Shown in pieces: positions 24,998 to 33,073 of a stretch of DNA of 40,384 nucleotides; position 1 is the stretch's first letter, and each line of letters starts with the position of its first letter. The position numbers and the translations under genes are program-made. The stretch spans positions 1-40,384 of the forward strand of contig CAJTXZ010000024.1 in NCBI GenBank assembly GCA_910583725.1, given 5' to 3'. The notes under the pieces were generated by a model that was given only the letters and a program-made list of their open reading frames with translations, did no database searches and was not told the DNA's origin. The stretch comes from an uncultured Vampirovibrio sp. (GTDB taxonomy: Bacteria > Cyanobacteriota > Vampirovibrionia > Gastranaerophilales > Gastranaerophilaceae).

Positions 24998-25176
24998 ATA
25001 CATATGGCCTTCCATTACAAGAAAAAAGAAAATTTAATGTTTTTGTGCAGAAACACAATATTATTGCGCAGTTTACATATGTGCAGCAAAACACATAATC
25101 CTTATATAACTTGATTTTTAAAGTTTTTTGTAAACAATTGTAAAGAATTTAAGTAAAACACGCAATTATTTAATTC

Positions 25177-25335
25177 AGATATACTTTATATATGTACAAG
25201 GACTGATTAACGATTAAATTAAAGATATAAAAAAGATATACTTTCTAACCAAACACACACTAACCTTCACTTCACACACGAGGAATTACGTAACAGTATT
25301 CCAAACGGCTTTTAATATTAAAAGCCGTTTTTTTT
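25177..25335 (+). ncRNA. Candidate small RNA ending in a palindromic terminator
   Basis: No protein gene explains the strong terminator at 25303-25335. Upstream is a purine and A/C-rich, unstructured stretch (about 25245-25300), then AT-rich promoter-like sequence with TATACT at 25180-25185. Boundaries at the 5' end are a guess. An sRNA or leader transcript of the gene at 25499 fits. Confidence 0.35.
25303..25335 (+). terminator. Perfect palindromic intrinsic terminator
   Basis: A 28-bp palindrome (25303-25330; arms AAACGGCTTTTAAT / ATTAAAAGCCGTTT) runs into a total of eight T. It is among the strongest terminators in the window and has no obvious protein gene upstream on the plus strand. 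Confidence 0.85.
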
Positions 25336-25498
25336 ATTTTGTTTTTGGCTGTCTTTTAGATTATGGCCATTTTTAAACTTTGAATATCCCGGGCGCAAGC
25401 TTGTACAAAATAACTTTTTGTTAATTTTTGTAAACAAATAGCAAAAATAAATATTGGTGTGTTTTGTATTATGTGGCTTTTAATGGAAATTATTAATT

Positions 25499-27319
25499 GT
25501 GTTAGTTAGTTTTAAATCAAATTACAATCCGCAAGTTTTATTTTCACAGCAGCAAGGTGCACAAAATACGGCGTATGTTGCCACAAATAATGATGAATTA
25601 AAGAATAATCAGAAATTATCAGCCGGCAATACCATTACTTCAAAGCCTGCGACTCAAATACAAAGCCCGTTTAGAGACTGGAGACAGCCTGATTTTAAAA
25701 ACACAAACGCTTCCTTGGCGCCAAAGACACAGCAATATACCAAGAGCCCTGCCCCAAGCAAAATAATTCACGCACCAAAAAACCTGCAAAATGATGCCAA
25801 TCAAAAAGAAAGCAAACCCGGCAAAAAAGGGCTTATTGTAGGGTTTGTTGCAGCTATTAGCGCATTAACATTGTCATTTGCCTTCTTTATAAGACAGGGT
25901 GCAAAAAATACCGGGGCCAATGCAGGATATTTTGAAAAACTTAGGGAAGGATTCAAATCATTATTCAAAAAAAGTGTAGGAAACAGTGCAAATGCAGGCG
26001 GGAAAAATGATGGTGCAAAAGGAGGTGTCCACACTGATGTAAAAAATGTTTTGCCCGCAGAAGAGGATTATATAAACAAACAAGAATGTAAAACAAGAAA
26101 AAGGGCAAAAAATGACGGTCCAAAACAAAAGTATGTGAGTACACAGCTTTTCAGCCCAGACAAAGCAAAAGACAGTATAAGGCGCATTTTAAAGACCGAG
26201 CCGGATAATTTAAAATCTTGGGAAAAAGATTTTCTTAAAAGCTATAACTTTACAGAGACAATTTTTGATAAGTTAGATAATAAGGAAGAAATAAGCAAGG
26301 CACTTTGGGGTTTAAGGGTAAAAATAGCCCAGTGGGGATGTCACAGTGAAAGCGAGGCTGAATCGTTTGCAAGAAACATGCCGCTTGCAATAGAAAGGTT
26401 TGGGATTGAAGGTTTGCAAAGACTCTCAGAAGACCATGGCTCGCTTAATTATAAGGTTTCGTCTCTTATGTTTCTTGATAAACCGTGTGCCGGGATTAAT
26501 GATGACATTTTGTATTATTTGACGGGCACATTTCCTTGTGATACACAAAGAGTACTTTTAAAAATGAGCGCCTGTGAATTAAGGGATATGTCAAAAAGAA
26601 TTGCAACAAAACTTGGTAATTCTGGCGGAGCAATGAATTTAAATAAGGAAGATATAGGTTTAGATTATCTCATTAACAAGGCTGATAAAGAATTTTTTAA
26701 CAAGCTTAACCCTGAAGTAAGCAAAGCCTTATCTGGTTATAAACCTTATTTTGCTGTAAATACAGACATTAACAAGAAAGAAAGCTTATTAGAAAAGCTA
26801 CAGTTTATAGAGAAAGAATTTACGTCAGAGGAATTAAAAAAATTATCAAACAGTGATGAATACACACTAAAAACCTTATTTGCATATATTAACAATGATT
26901 TTAATTATGGCGGAAAAACCGGCTGCTATCTTAATTTACCGGATGAACTTCACAGTATGGCAGAAAATATGGATGTTAAATTGTATCTGCTTAGAAAAAA
27001 GGAGGCATTTTTAAGGAATGTTGAACCATCCAAACTTGATAATTATAATACAGAGCTATTGAATGCAGCGGATACGGTTAATGAACATTTTGCAAAGTAT
27101 GCAGACCCTGATATTTACAGTGCACTCCTGAATTTTAGACTGTTTAAAGCGGATGAATTAATACAAAACGGTTCTGTTGATTTTTCAAAATACACAAAAG
27201 AAGCATTTGAGCGCCTTGAAAAAAGGTATGCAACAGCAAACATAGAAGATATAACAAAAACAATGAAAGGAAATAAGATGCTGGATGAAATGCTTACAGG
27301 TAATATTTGTGCAGATTAA
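25499..27319 (+). CDS. Large orphan membrane protein, 3' end disrupted
   Basis: A 606-aa product from GTG at 25499 (weak GGAA before it) to TAA at 27317. It starts M-L-V-S-F-K-S, in the style of other orphans here. Residues 10-115 are Gln/Asn/Lys/Pro-rich and disordered-looking; one membrane helix lies at about 110-131 (G-L-I-V-G-F-V-A-A-I); a Gly/Ala/Asn/Lys linker follows, then a mostly helical soluble domain (about 225-600). No known domain recognised. The coding text continues past the stop in-frame (27320-27508), then in two further frames to 27662, so the gene originally encoded about 720 residues. Either decay of the C-terminus or sequencing errors in A runs. Function unknown. Confidence 0.72.
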   Translation: MLVSFKSNYNPQVLFSQQQGAQNTAYVATNNDELKNNQKLSAGNTITSKPATQIQSPFRDWRQPDFKNTNASLAPKTQQYTKSPAPSKIIHAPKNLQNDANQKESKPGKKGLIVGFVAAISALTLSFAFFIRQGAKNTGANAGYFEKLREGFKSLFKKSVGNSANAGGKNDGAKGGVHTDVKNVLPAEEDYINKQECKTRKRAKNDGPKQKYVSTQLFSPDKAKDSIRRILKTEPDNLKSWEKDFLKSYNFTETIFDKLDNKEEISKALWGLRVKIAQWGCHSESEAESFARNMPLAIERFGIEGLQRLSEDHGSLNYKVSSLMFLDKPCAGINDDILYYLTGTFPCDTQRVLLKMSACELRDMSKRIATKLGNSGGAMNLNKEDIGLDYLINKADKEFFNKLNPEVSKALSGYKPYFAVNTDINKKESLLEKLQFIEKEFTSEELKKLSNSDEYTLKTLFAYINNDFNYGGKTGCYLNLPDELHSMAENMDVKLYLLRKKEAFLRNVEPSKLDNYNTELLNAADTVNEHFAKYADPDIYSALLNFRLFKADELIQNGSVDFSKYTKEAFERLEKRYATANIEDITKTMKGNKMLDEMLTGNICAD

Positions 27320-27662
27320 GATGACAATGTTATAAAGAATGAGAAAAAAGCTAAAATAGAACAAGAGCATCAGCAAAGTTTAGAGAAACGCGAAGCGAGA
27401 CAACAAGAGCTTCAAGAAAAGCTTTATATGGCAGAAAGACAAGGCGATATGATGGCCGAGTTAAGAATACATGAGCTTAAAGAAAAGAATAAAAACTCAA
27501 TACATCACTAAAAAAACTTAATGCAAAACTAAGCAAATTAAATCTTCCTGCGGCATCAATAGCACCAACGCCGCTTCCTTCAGTGCATCCTGTGAAAACA
27601 CCTGATAAAAAATAGAAATACCGAAAGGTGTTCCTTGTTTGGTGCCTGACGAGGATGAGTAA
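27320..27662 (+). pseudogene. Disrupted C-terminal remainder of the 25499 gene
   Basis: After TAA 27317-27319 the same frame gives 63 codons of coiled-coil-like text (many Glu, Lys, Gln) to TAA 27509-27511. A shift at the A run beside that stop opens another frame from 27508 (L-K-K-L-N-A-K-L-S-K-L), Pro-rich, to TAG 27613-27615. One extra A in the six-A run at 27607-27612 would carry it on as I-E-I-P-K-G-V-P-C-L-V-P-D-E-D-E to TAA 27660-27662. A terminator follows (27703). One nonsense and two shifts in A runs suggest decay, or assembly error. Confidence 0.65.
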
Positions 27663-27702
27663 ATTTTTATAAAAAAACACTTATTAAACCGTTACACAAA
27701 AC

Positions 27703-27738
27703 AAATACCGGCAAATAAACATATTGCCGGTATTTTTT
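27703..27738 (+). terminator. Intrinsic terminator after the disrupted orphan gene
   Basis: AAATACCGGCAA (27703-27714) pairs perfectly with TTGCCGGTATTT (27724-27735), 9-nt loop, T run to 27738. Its place 41 bp after 27662 supports the longer original reading frame. Confidence 0.92.
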
Positions 27739-27841
27739 ATAGGATGGGTTAGATGTTTGAATATTACAATTTTGCCCAACAGGGGCACTGTATGTTAAAC
27801 TTTATTCAAAGTAATATGAATAAAAAAGACAGGAAATAATT

Positions 27842-28306
27842 ATGGTAAATACATTTGAGGGCAATTTAGTTGCAGATAAAAATGACAGATTTTGCATTAT
27901 AGTTGCAAGGTTTAATGAATTTATAGGTTCAAAATTACTATCAGGGGCGTTAGACGCTTTTAGACGCCATGGGGCGAATGAAAATAATATTGATATTGTC
28001 TGGGTTCCAGGGGCATTTGAAATTCCTGTTACAGCAAAAAAAGCTGCCAAAAAAGGGTATGCGGCAATAGTAACGCTTGGCGCTGTGATTAAGGGTTCAA
28101 CCTCGCATTATGATTATGTTTGCGCAGAGGTTTCAAAGGGGGTTGCACATGTTAGCCTTGAAGCGGGCATTCCCGTAATTTTTGGTGTATTAACAACCGA
28201 TAACATTGAACAGGCAATAGAAAGGGCTGGCACAAAGGCAGGTAATAAAGGCTTTGATGCTGCAAAAACAGCTATTGAGATGGCAAATCTTTTCAAGGGT
28301 ATTTAA
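27842..28306 (+). CDS. ribH: 6,7-dimethyl-8-ribityllumazine synthase
   Basis: A 154-aa enzyme of riboflavin synthesis, joining 5-amino-6-ribitylaminouracil with 3,4-dihydroxy-2-butanone 4-phosphate; usually a 60-mer or pentamer. Signatures: V-A-R-F-N-E (21-26), W-V-P-G-A-F-E-I-P (54-62), G-A-V-I-K-G-S-T-S-H-Y-D-Y-V (80-93) with catalytic H89, and F-G-V-L-T-T-D-N (near 114-121). AGGAAA precedes the ATG. No other rib genes are adjacent, and no FMN riboswitch is seen in the 100 bp upstream. Confidence 0.96.
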   Translation: MVNTFEGNLVADKNDRFCIIVARFNEFIGSKLLSGALDAFRRHGANENNIDIVWVPGAFEIPVTAKKAAKKGYAAIVTLGAVIKGSTSHYDYVCAEVSKGVAHVSLEAGIPVIFGVLTTDNIEQAIERAGTKAGNKGFDAAKTAIEMANLFKGI

Positions 28307-28426
28307 TATATTTTCATATTTTATAGATCTTTAGGTTGATAACAATTTTAAACCTGCAGATTGATGTTTCAATTCTTTCAAAGGGCTATTGTTATCTTAT
28401 TAAGACTTGGATTAGGAACTTTGATT

Positions 28427-29074
28427 ATGAAAAAAATAATTTTATGCTTATTATTCTTCATATTTTTACTGCCTGAGGCAGCATTTTCAAGCGACAATTT
28501 CATTTATTCTATTGATGTCAGCAGAAATCCGGCCGACAAGAATGTAACGCTTGATATCAAGAGCGACTATATGACAAAGGTTACAAACAAGGTTGATGAG
28601 ATTGGAAGAGAATATTTTGACATAAAAGATGCAAGTCTTAAGGAAAATTTTTCCGTAAAATACAACGAAGCAAGCGGCGTGGAAAGCGTTATAGCGCAGC
28701 AAATAGGAAACAAGGTGCGCATATATGTTAAGGGCGAAAACACAGAAGGCGCCTTAATAAATTTTAACAATGTAGAAAACCAGCCATATCCTGATAGAAG
28801 CGCAGGATATGCACTTTGCATCTTTGCTCTTATATCATCTGCCATATTAAGTTTATTTAAGAAAAAAGCAAAAAGACTTAACGATAAGGCTAAAATCCTG
28901 CATAATACCGCGTCACGCGCAGTATACAACAACTTAATGGAAAAGAAGCCAAACACAAGCTCAAATGTTATACGTGATAACAGAAACTTAACATTAAACA
29001 ACATCAAAAAAGAACAAATTAAATCAATTGCAGAATATCAAAAACAAAGATTTGCCGACAGAGTTGCAATGTAA
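28427..29074 (+). CDS. Secreted/membrane orphan, possibly AMIN-like
   Basis: A 215-aa protein from ATG at 28427 (AGGAA 9 nt upstream); an earlier ATG at 28361 would hide the signal peptide. Residues 1-20 are a typical signal peptide (M-K-K-I-I-L-C-L-L-F-F...). Residues 22-120 are beta-rich with V-R-I-Y-V-K-G, loosely like an AMIN domain that binds cell-wall glycan in pilus and amidase proteins. A membrane helix follows at about 128-146 (A-L-C-I-F-A-L-I-S-S), then a basic cytosolic tail. This N-out, C-in layout is unusual for an AMIN protein. Domain match is uncertain. A promoter for the next gene follows. Confidence 0.65.
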   Translation: MKKIILCLLFFIFLLPEAAFSSDNFIYSIDVSRNPADKNVTLDIKSDYMTKVTNKVDEIGREYFDIKDASLKENFSVKYNEASGVESVIAQQIGNKVRIYVKGENTEGALINFNNVENQPYPDRSAGYALCIFALISSAILSLFKKKAKRLNDKAKILHNTASRAVYNNLMEKKPNTSSNVIRDNRNLTLNNIKKEQIKSIAEYQKQRFADRVAM

Positions 29075-29112
29075 ACCATATCTAGTAAATCCTTTTTTCA
29101 AAGTATTACCAA

Positions 29113-29141
29113 TTGCAAGTTGATGTATTATCATTTATAAT
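29113..29141 (+). promoter_or_regulatory. Consensus-like promoter of the acidic protein-rseP unit
   Basis: TTGCAA (29113-29118) and TATAAT (29136-29141) are exactly 17 bp apart, 22 bp before the ATG at 29163, with GAGGG as ribosome site. Confidence 0.65.
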
Positions 29142-29162
29142 TGTTCTACGAGGGTTAAAATT

Positions 29163-30782
29163 ATGGATAATTATAATGCTCTGTCAAAATCTGCCATTTT
29201 AACAAAATTGGCGCTTGATGGATATTTTATAGATTTACTTACACTGAATTCTTTTATAAAGCTATGGAACATTGAGGCTATATATGAAAATGAATTCGGT
29301 ATTGAATTTTTTGATAACAGTTCTTATTTGACAATTTTAAATAATTTAAAGGAAAAATATACAAAAACAAAAGAAAGCTTTCAGGAAAGCCTAGAAAATG
29401 ATCCCATCTTAAACCAGGCCAAACAAGAGGAGATTGCTAAAGAAGAGCCGTCTGCAGCAATAAATGAAATTTCAAATGACTCATTAAAAGATGATAGTTC
29501 CTTTAATGAAAATGCAAGCCCAGAAGAAGAATGCGCAATTGCTCCTGTCTTGGAACAAACAAATGAAGACAATTTTACAGAGAACAAAGAAGAAATTCCT
29601 CCTCACTATATAAATGAAGAAGAGCACACAGTAGAAACTTCTTTTGGATTACAAAATAATGCAGCTTTAGAAACAAAAAATGATGAGGATAACTCTTTTG
29701 AGGGAGTCTCATTAGAAGAACTTGCAAGAGAAAGTGCCGGGCAAAATCAGGTATATGATGTACAATATCAAGATATTCCCGATAAAACCCAGGCCCGCGA
29801 CAAGAGCAGGGCAAGAGAAAAATATGCGGGCGCAGTTATGCCAATGGCGATGAGAAATTTAACCCCGGGGCCTGTTACTCCTAATTCAAACCTTAATGTT
29901 GTTCATGAGGATATCGATGAATTTGATGAAGATTTAATTAATCCAATAAACAATGATGATAAGCTGGATGAAATCCTTGAAAGAGAAAGTTTTAGCCAGG
30001 AAGAGATTGAAAAAGCCAACAATTTAATTAACAATGCAAAAATAAATAACCCTCAAAATCAACGCACAGCCGAAAACAACAAAACAAAAAACGATGAGCT
30101 TGACCTTGTACAATTAGCCCAAAGCTTTGCACAGGATTTATCAGGTGGAATCAGCAGCGAGCCTGTTCCTCCTGCAAATCTGGAGCAAATTTTTAATGAA
30201 TCCTACACTGATCCTTTTGAAGATTTGCAAAGTTTTGTTAAGGAAACCTCTGAGGATATAGCCCAGGCTGATGATTTGTTATCAAACATTGCCCCGCCGG
30301 AAATTCATCCGCCGGCACCGGTTCAAAGGCTGACAGCGCCTGCAAACCTGACAGCAGAGGATATGAGGGAAATTATAAGAGAAGAAATTTCAAGACAGGC
30401 TGCAAATACTCCCGCAATCCCTCAAAACAATGACAATATAAGAGAAATAATAAAAGAGATTGTAAAGCAGACAACCGATGTGGCTCCGCAAAATGCCTTC
30501 AAGCTTGATATTTCAAACAGAACTCTTGATATGATTGCAAAAAGCATAGCAAAAAAGATTGCAGTTAAGCTTAATGATTACTACAAATTAAACAGTTTAA
30601 AACAAGAAGAAAAGCTAAAGCAATTTAGAGACAGAACTATTGATTTAAAAGAGAAAAACCAGGCGCTTGCAGAAGAAAATCAAAAGCTGAAAAATACATT
30701 AATGGAGACAAGAAGAGACTTGAACTCATATAAACCGACGATTTTTGGACTGTATAAATTTAGCGGCAGGAAAAGAAAGTAA
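29163..30782 (+). CDS. Acidic orphan protein with C-terminal coiled coil
   Basis: A 539-aa protein, start supported by GAGGG before ATG and a consensus promoter. Residues 1-70 form a compact helical domain (M-D-N-Y-N-A-L-S-K-S-A-I-L-T-K-L). Residues about 75-420 are acidic, Asn/Glu/Asp/Pro-rich and likely disordered. Residues about 435-520 are helical with heptad-like Leu/Lys/Glu, a coiled coil. No signal peptide or membrane segment. rseP starts 18 bp downstream, so the two are probably co-transcribed; a scaffold or a cell-division/envelope adaptor is possible, but nothing shows it directly. Function unknown. Confidence 0.72.
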   Translation: MDNYNALSKSAILTKLALDGYFIDLLTLNSFIKLWNIEAIYENEFGIEFFDNSSYLTILNNLKEKYTKTKESFQESLENDPILNQAKQEEIAKEEPSAAINEISNDSLKDDSSFNENASPEEECAIAPVLEQTNEDNFTENKEEIPPHYINEEEHTVETSFGLQNNAALETKNDEDNSFEGVSLEELARESAGQNQVYDVQYQDIPDKTQARDKSRAREKYAGAVMPMAMRNLTPGPVTPNSNLNVVHEDIDEFDEDLINPINNDDKLDEILERESFSQEEIEKANNLINNAKINNPQNQRTAENNKTKNDELDLVQLAQSFAQDLSGGISSEPVPPANLEQIFNESYTDPFEDLQSFVKETSEDIAQADDLLSNIAPPEIHPPAPVQRLTAPANLTAEDMREIIREEISRQAANTPAIPQNNDNIREIIKEIVKQTTDVAPQNAFKLDISNRTLDMIAKSIAKKIAVKLNDYYKLNSLKQEEKLKQFRDRTIDLKEKNQALAEENQKLKNTLMETRRDLNSYKPTIFGLYKFSGRKRK

Positions 30783-30800
30783 AAATAAGAGAGAAATAAA

Positions 30801-32210
30801 ATGAATACCATAATAATGCTGATTTTAATAAGCCTTCTGATATTAGTTCATGAGATTGGGCATTTTGCAGCAGCAAGAATGTTTGGCGTTCGGGTTTCAA
30901 AATTCGGCTTCGGTCTTCCAATTGGCCCTACGCTATATAAGACAAAATGGGGTGATACTGAAATTTTGGTTCATGCCTTTCTTCTTGGCGGATATGTTTC
31001 TTTTCCTGACGATGAAGAAAAGGACACTAAGGAAGATAACAAAGAACAAAAAGAAACGGCTGACGTTCTTGCTAGCGATTCGCCTGAAAGGTTTAAAAAT
31101 AAAAAACCATGGCAGAAAGCAATTATAGTGTCTGCGGGCGTTTTTATGAATGTAATATTTGCAATATTCTTAACAATGTTTGCAGCGGCTTGGTATCATA
31201 AGCTTCCTATGGGCTCATCTGATGTTTTTATTGAAGAAATTATGACTAAAGACAATGCTTCAAACATTGTGCAGTCAGAGGCAAAAAACGGAGATAGAAT
31301 CAAAAGTGTTAACGGAATTAATGTAAATTCTACATATAAATTTATATTTGTGGTTCAAAAAAGCAAATATTTTGACGGTTTTGTTGATTCAAAACTTATT
31401 ACAGAAAAGATTGATGCTCTTAAAAGTTTAAACCCCGGCGTTGACTTTGAAAACATAATACCAAAAAATACAAAACTTATTCTGCCTGAAAAAACGGCTG
31501 AGGCGCCTCTTAAAATATCAGAGAATATAGCGCTCGGGCTTGAAAAATATAAAACAACCGAAACCGAACTTTCAAAAGAAGAGGCGGCTTTGAGGGATGA
31601 TATACTAAACAAGAGAGAATACACCCTAAAAAATGATGTTGACCCTGAAAGCCTTGCTAAAGCACTTGCTGACAGCTATAAGCCATTAACAATAGTGCTT
31701 GAGAGGGATGGAAAAGAAATTGTTTTAGACAATATTTATACTGATAAAGAAGGTGTTCTTGGGATAAAGCTCAAAACAAAAGAAAAATTTATTGAAACAA
31801 ACACACCAAGAGAAGTCATTGTATATTCGCTTGATTACTTGTGGAGAAATACAAAATTAATGGCATTAGGCCTTTGGCAATTGGTTAGCGGCAAAATTCC
31901 TTTTAATGAAATGCATGGAATTATTGTTATAACAAAAGTCGGCTCAGATATTATTGAAGCTTACGGAATGCTTAATGGTCTACTTTTGACAGCTATAATC
32001 AGCATTGACCTTGCCATTATAAACCTGCTTCCCATACCGGCGCTTGATGGCGGACATCTTATGTTCCTTGGGCTTGAAAAGCTTCTTGGGCGCGAGATTG
32101 ATGAAAAGATAACAGAAGGCATAGGCAGATTTTTCTTCCTTTTGTTAATATTGCTTATGGTTTATGTAATATTTAACGATATCTTCGCGCTTGTAACACA
32201 TAAGTTTTAG
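30801..32210 (+). CDS. rseP: RIP metalloprotease RseP (site-2 protease family)
   Basis: A 469-aa M50 intramembrane zinc protease. The H-E-x-x-H motif is at 17-21 in the first membrane helix (L-V-H-E-I-G-H-F). The second metal motif, L-D-G-G-H, is near 414-418 in N-L-L-P-I-P-A-L-D-G-G-H. A PDZ-like region lies between (about 125-330), with a larger insertion than in most homologues and a charged Asp/Lys/Glu cytosolic loop after G-G-Y-V-S-F-P near 70-95. RseP cuts anti-sigma factors and leftover signal peptides in the membrane. AGAGAG precedes the ATG. Substrate here unknown; a sigma gene is 6 kb away. Confidence 0.93.
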   Translation: MNTIIMLILISLLILVHEIGHFAAARMFGVRVSKFGFGLPIGPTLYKTKWGDTEILVHAFLLGGYVSFPDDEEKDTKEDNKEQKETADVLASDSPERFKNKKPWQKAIIVSAGVFMNVIFAIFLTMFAAAWYHKLPMGSSDVFIEEIMTKDNASNIVQSEAKNGDRIKSVNGINVNSTYKFIFVVQKSKYFDGFVDSKLITEKIDALKSLNPGVDFENIIPKNTKLILPEKTAEAPLKISENIALGLEKYKTTETELSKEEAALRDDILNKREYTLKNDVDPESLAKALADSYKPLTIVLERDGKEIVLDNIYTDKEGVLGIKLKTKEKFIETNTPREVIVYSLDYLWRNTKLMALGLWQLVSGKIPFNEMHGIIVITKVGSDIIEAYGMLNGLLLTAIISIDLAIINLLPIPALDGGHLMFLGLEKLLGREIDEKITEGIGRFFFLLLILLMVYVIFNDIFALVTHKF

Positions 32211-32240
32211 ACCAGATAAGCTTTAAATCGTCCTTCTTAA

Positions 32241-32269
32241 TTGACTTTCAAATTTATTCCTGTTATATT
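32241..32269 (+). promoter_or_regulatory. Strong promoter of rpsU
   Basis: TTGACT (32241-32246) and TATATT (32264-32269), 17 bp apart, about 47 bp before the rpsU start. Among the best consensus matches in the window. Confidence 0.7.
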
Positions 32270-32315
32270 ATTAGCAAACATTATAATAACAGGCACCCCA
32301 AGGAGGTGAAAAACA

Positions 32316-32489
32316 TTGCCAGAAGTACGTGTAAGAGAAAACGAAAATATTGAAAGCGCTCTTAAAAGATTTAAGAAAAAAATCCAAAAAGCAGGTATTT
32401 TATCTGAAATCAAACGTAGAGAAAGATATGAAAAGCCTTCTGTAAAAAGAAAAAGAAAATCAGAAGCAGCAAGAAAGAGACGTGTTTAA
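32316..32489 (+). CDS. rpsU: 30S ribosomal protein S21
   Basis: A 57-aa basic protein: M-P-E-V-R-V-R-E-N-E-N-I-E-S-A-L-K-R-F-K-K, then the R-R-E-R-Y-E-K-P-S segment and a Lys/Arg tail ending R-K-R-R-V, all as in bacterial S21. S21 sits on the 30S platform near the anti-Shine-Dalgarno end of 16S rRNA. The start is TTG, strongly supported by AGGAGGTGA (32301-32309), nearly a full match to the 16S rRNA tail. It has its own promoter (32241-32269) and terminator (32497-32525). Confidence 0.94.
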   Translation: MPEVRVRENENIESALKRFKKKIQKAGILSEIKRRERYEKPSVKRKRKSEAARKRRV

Positions 32490-32496
32490 TATAATT

Positions 32497-32525
32497 AAAA
32501 TAGGGGGTTCAACATCCCCTATTTT
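32497..32525 (+). terminator. Intrinsic terminator after rpsU
   Basis: AAAATAGGGG pairs perfectly with CCCCTATTTT (10 bp, 9-nt loop), with T residues at the end of the stem. It separates rpsU from yajQ. Confidence 0.8.
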
Positions 32526-32554
32526 AAATTTTGGATATTTGGGGGAATCAAGAT

Positions 32555-33055
32555 ATGGCAAAAGACTGCAGTTTTGATATAGTTTCAGAGTTTGATAGGC
32601 AGGAATTAGTGAATGCAATTGAGCAAACTAAAAAAGATATACAATCAAGGTTTGATCTTAAAGATTCAAATTCTACCGTCGAGCTTGAGAGCGATAAAAC
32701 AATCACCATTACAACAAATGACGATATGAAACTAAAAAACATAGTTGATATACTCCAGTCAAAGATGATTAAAAGAAATTTAAGCATTAAAATACTTGAC
32801 CCTAAAACGCCTGAAAACGCTCTTGGCGGTAATATCAGACAGGTCTTTGAATTAAAAAAAGGATTAAGCCAGGATTTGGCAAAAAAAATAGTTGGTGCAA
32901 TTAAAGATTCAAAATTAAAAGTTCAGGCTTCCATTCAAAAAGAACAGGTTAGAGTTTCAGGAAAAAGCAAAGATGACCTGCAGGATGTCATAAAGCTATT
33001 GAAAGAAAAAGAAGACGCCTTTAACATTCCGCTTCAGTTTACTAATTACAGATAA
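32555..33055 (+). CDS. yajQ: YajQ family nucleotide-binding protein
   Basis: A 166-aa UPF0234/YajQ protein. The ATG at 32555 is chosen because GGGGGA is upstream and the protein then starts M-A-K-D-C-S-F-D-I-V-S-E-F-D, the family start; an earlier TTG is less likely. K-I-L-D-P-K-T-P-E-x-A-x-G-G-x-x-R-Q near 91-108 is also conserved. Two RRM-like halves; known homologues bind cyclic di-GMP or nucleic acid. It precedes nadK by 18 bp, probably the first gene of yajQ-nadK-recN. Confidence 0.93.
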   Translation: MAKDCSFDIVSEFDRQELVNAIEQTKKDIQSRFDLKDSNSTVELESDKTITITTNDDMKLKNIVDILQSKMIKRNLSIKILDPKTPENALGGNIRQVFELKKGLSQDLAKKIVGAIKDSKLKVQASIQKEQVRVSGKSKDDLQDVIKLLKEKEDAFNIPLQFTNYR

Positions 33056-33073
33056 AGTTTTTGCAGGCAATTT

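Larger units (their letters stand above)
24528..25498. other. Long intergenic region with RNA-like structures and repeats
   Basis: About 970 bp without a convincing gene. From left to right: AT-rich leader of the sigma gene; a structured element ending in a terminator-like stem (24934-24997); three loosely repeated GCAG units at 25044-25099; TTTTGTAAA motifs at 25126-25134 and 25426-25434, both followed by CAA; a direct repeat AGATATACTTT at 25177-25187 and 25234-25244; and a perfect palindromic terminator (25303-25335) with no protein gene before it. Two small plus-strand RNAs or a long leader of the 25499 gene are possible. Confidence 0.5.

Noticed and set aside
25004..25114. 36-codon plus-strand ORF in the sigma-25499 gap
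   Set aside because: No ribosome site, unlikely composition, and it crosses the GCAG repeats.
4755..27662. Alternative genetic code with TAA read as sense
   Set aside because: Most intact genes (deoC, ribH, nadK, recN, rpsU) end at their family length with ordinary stops, many of them TAA. The two tails are gene-specific.
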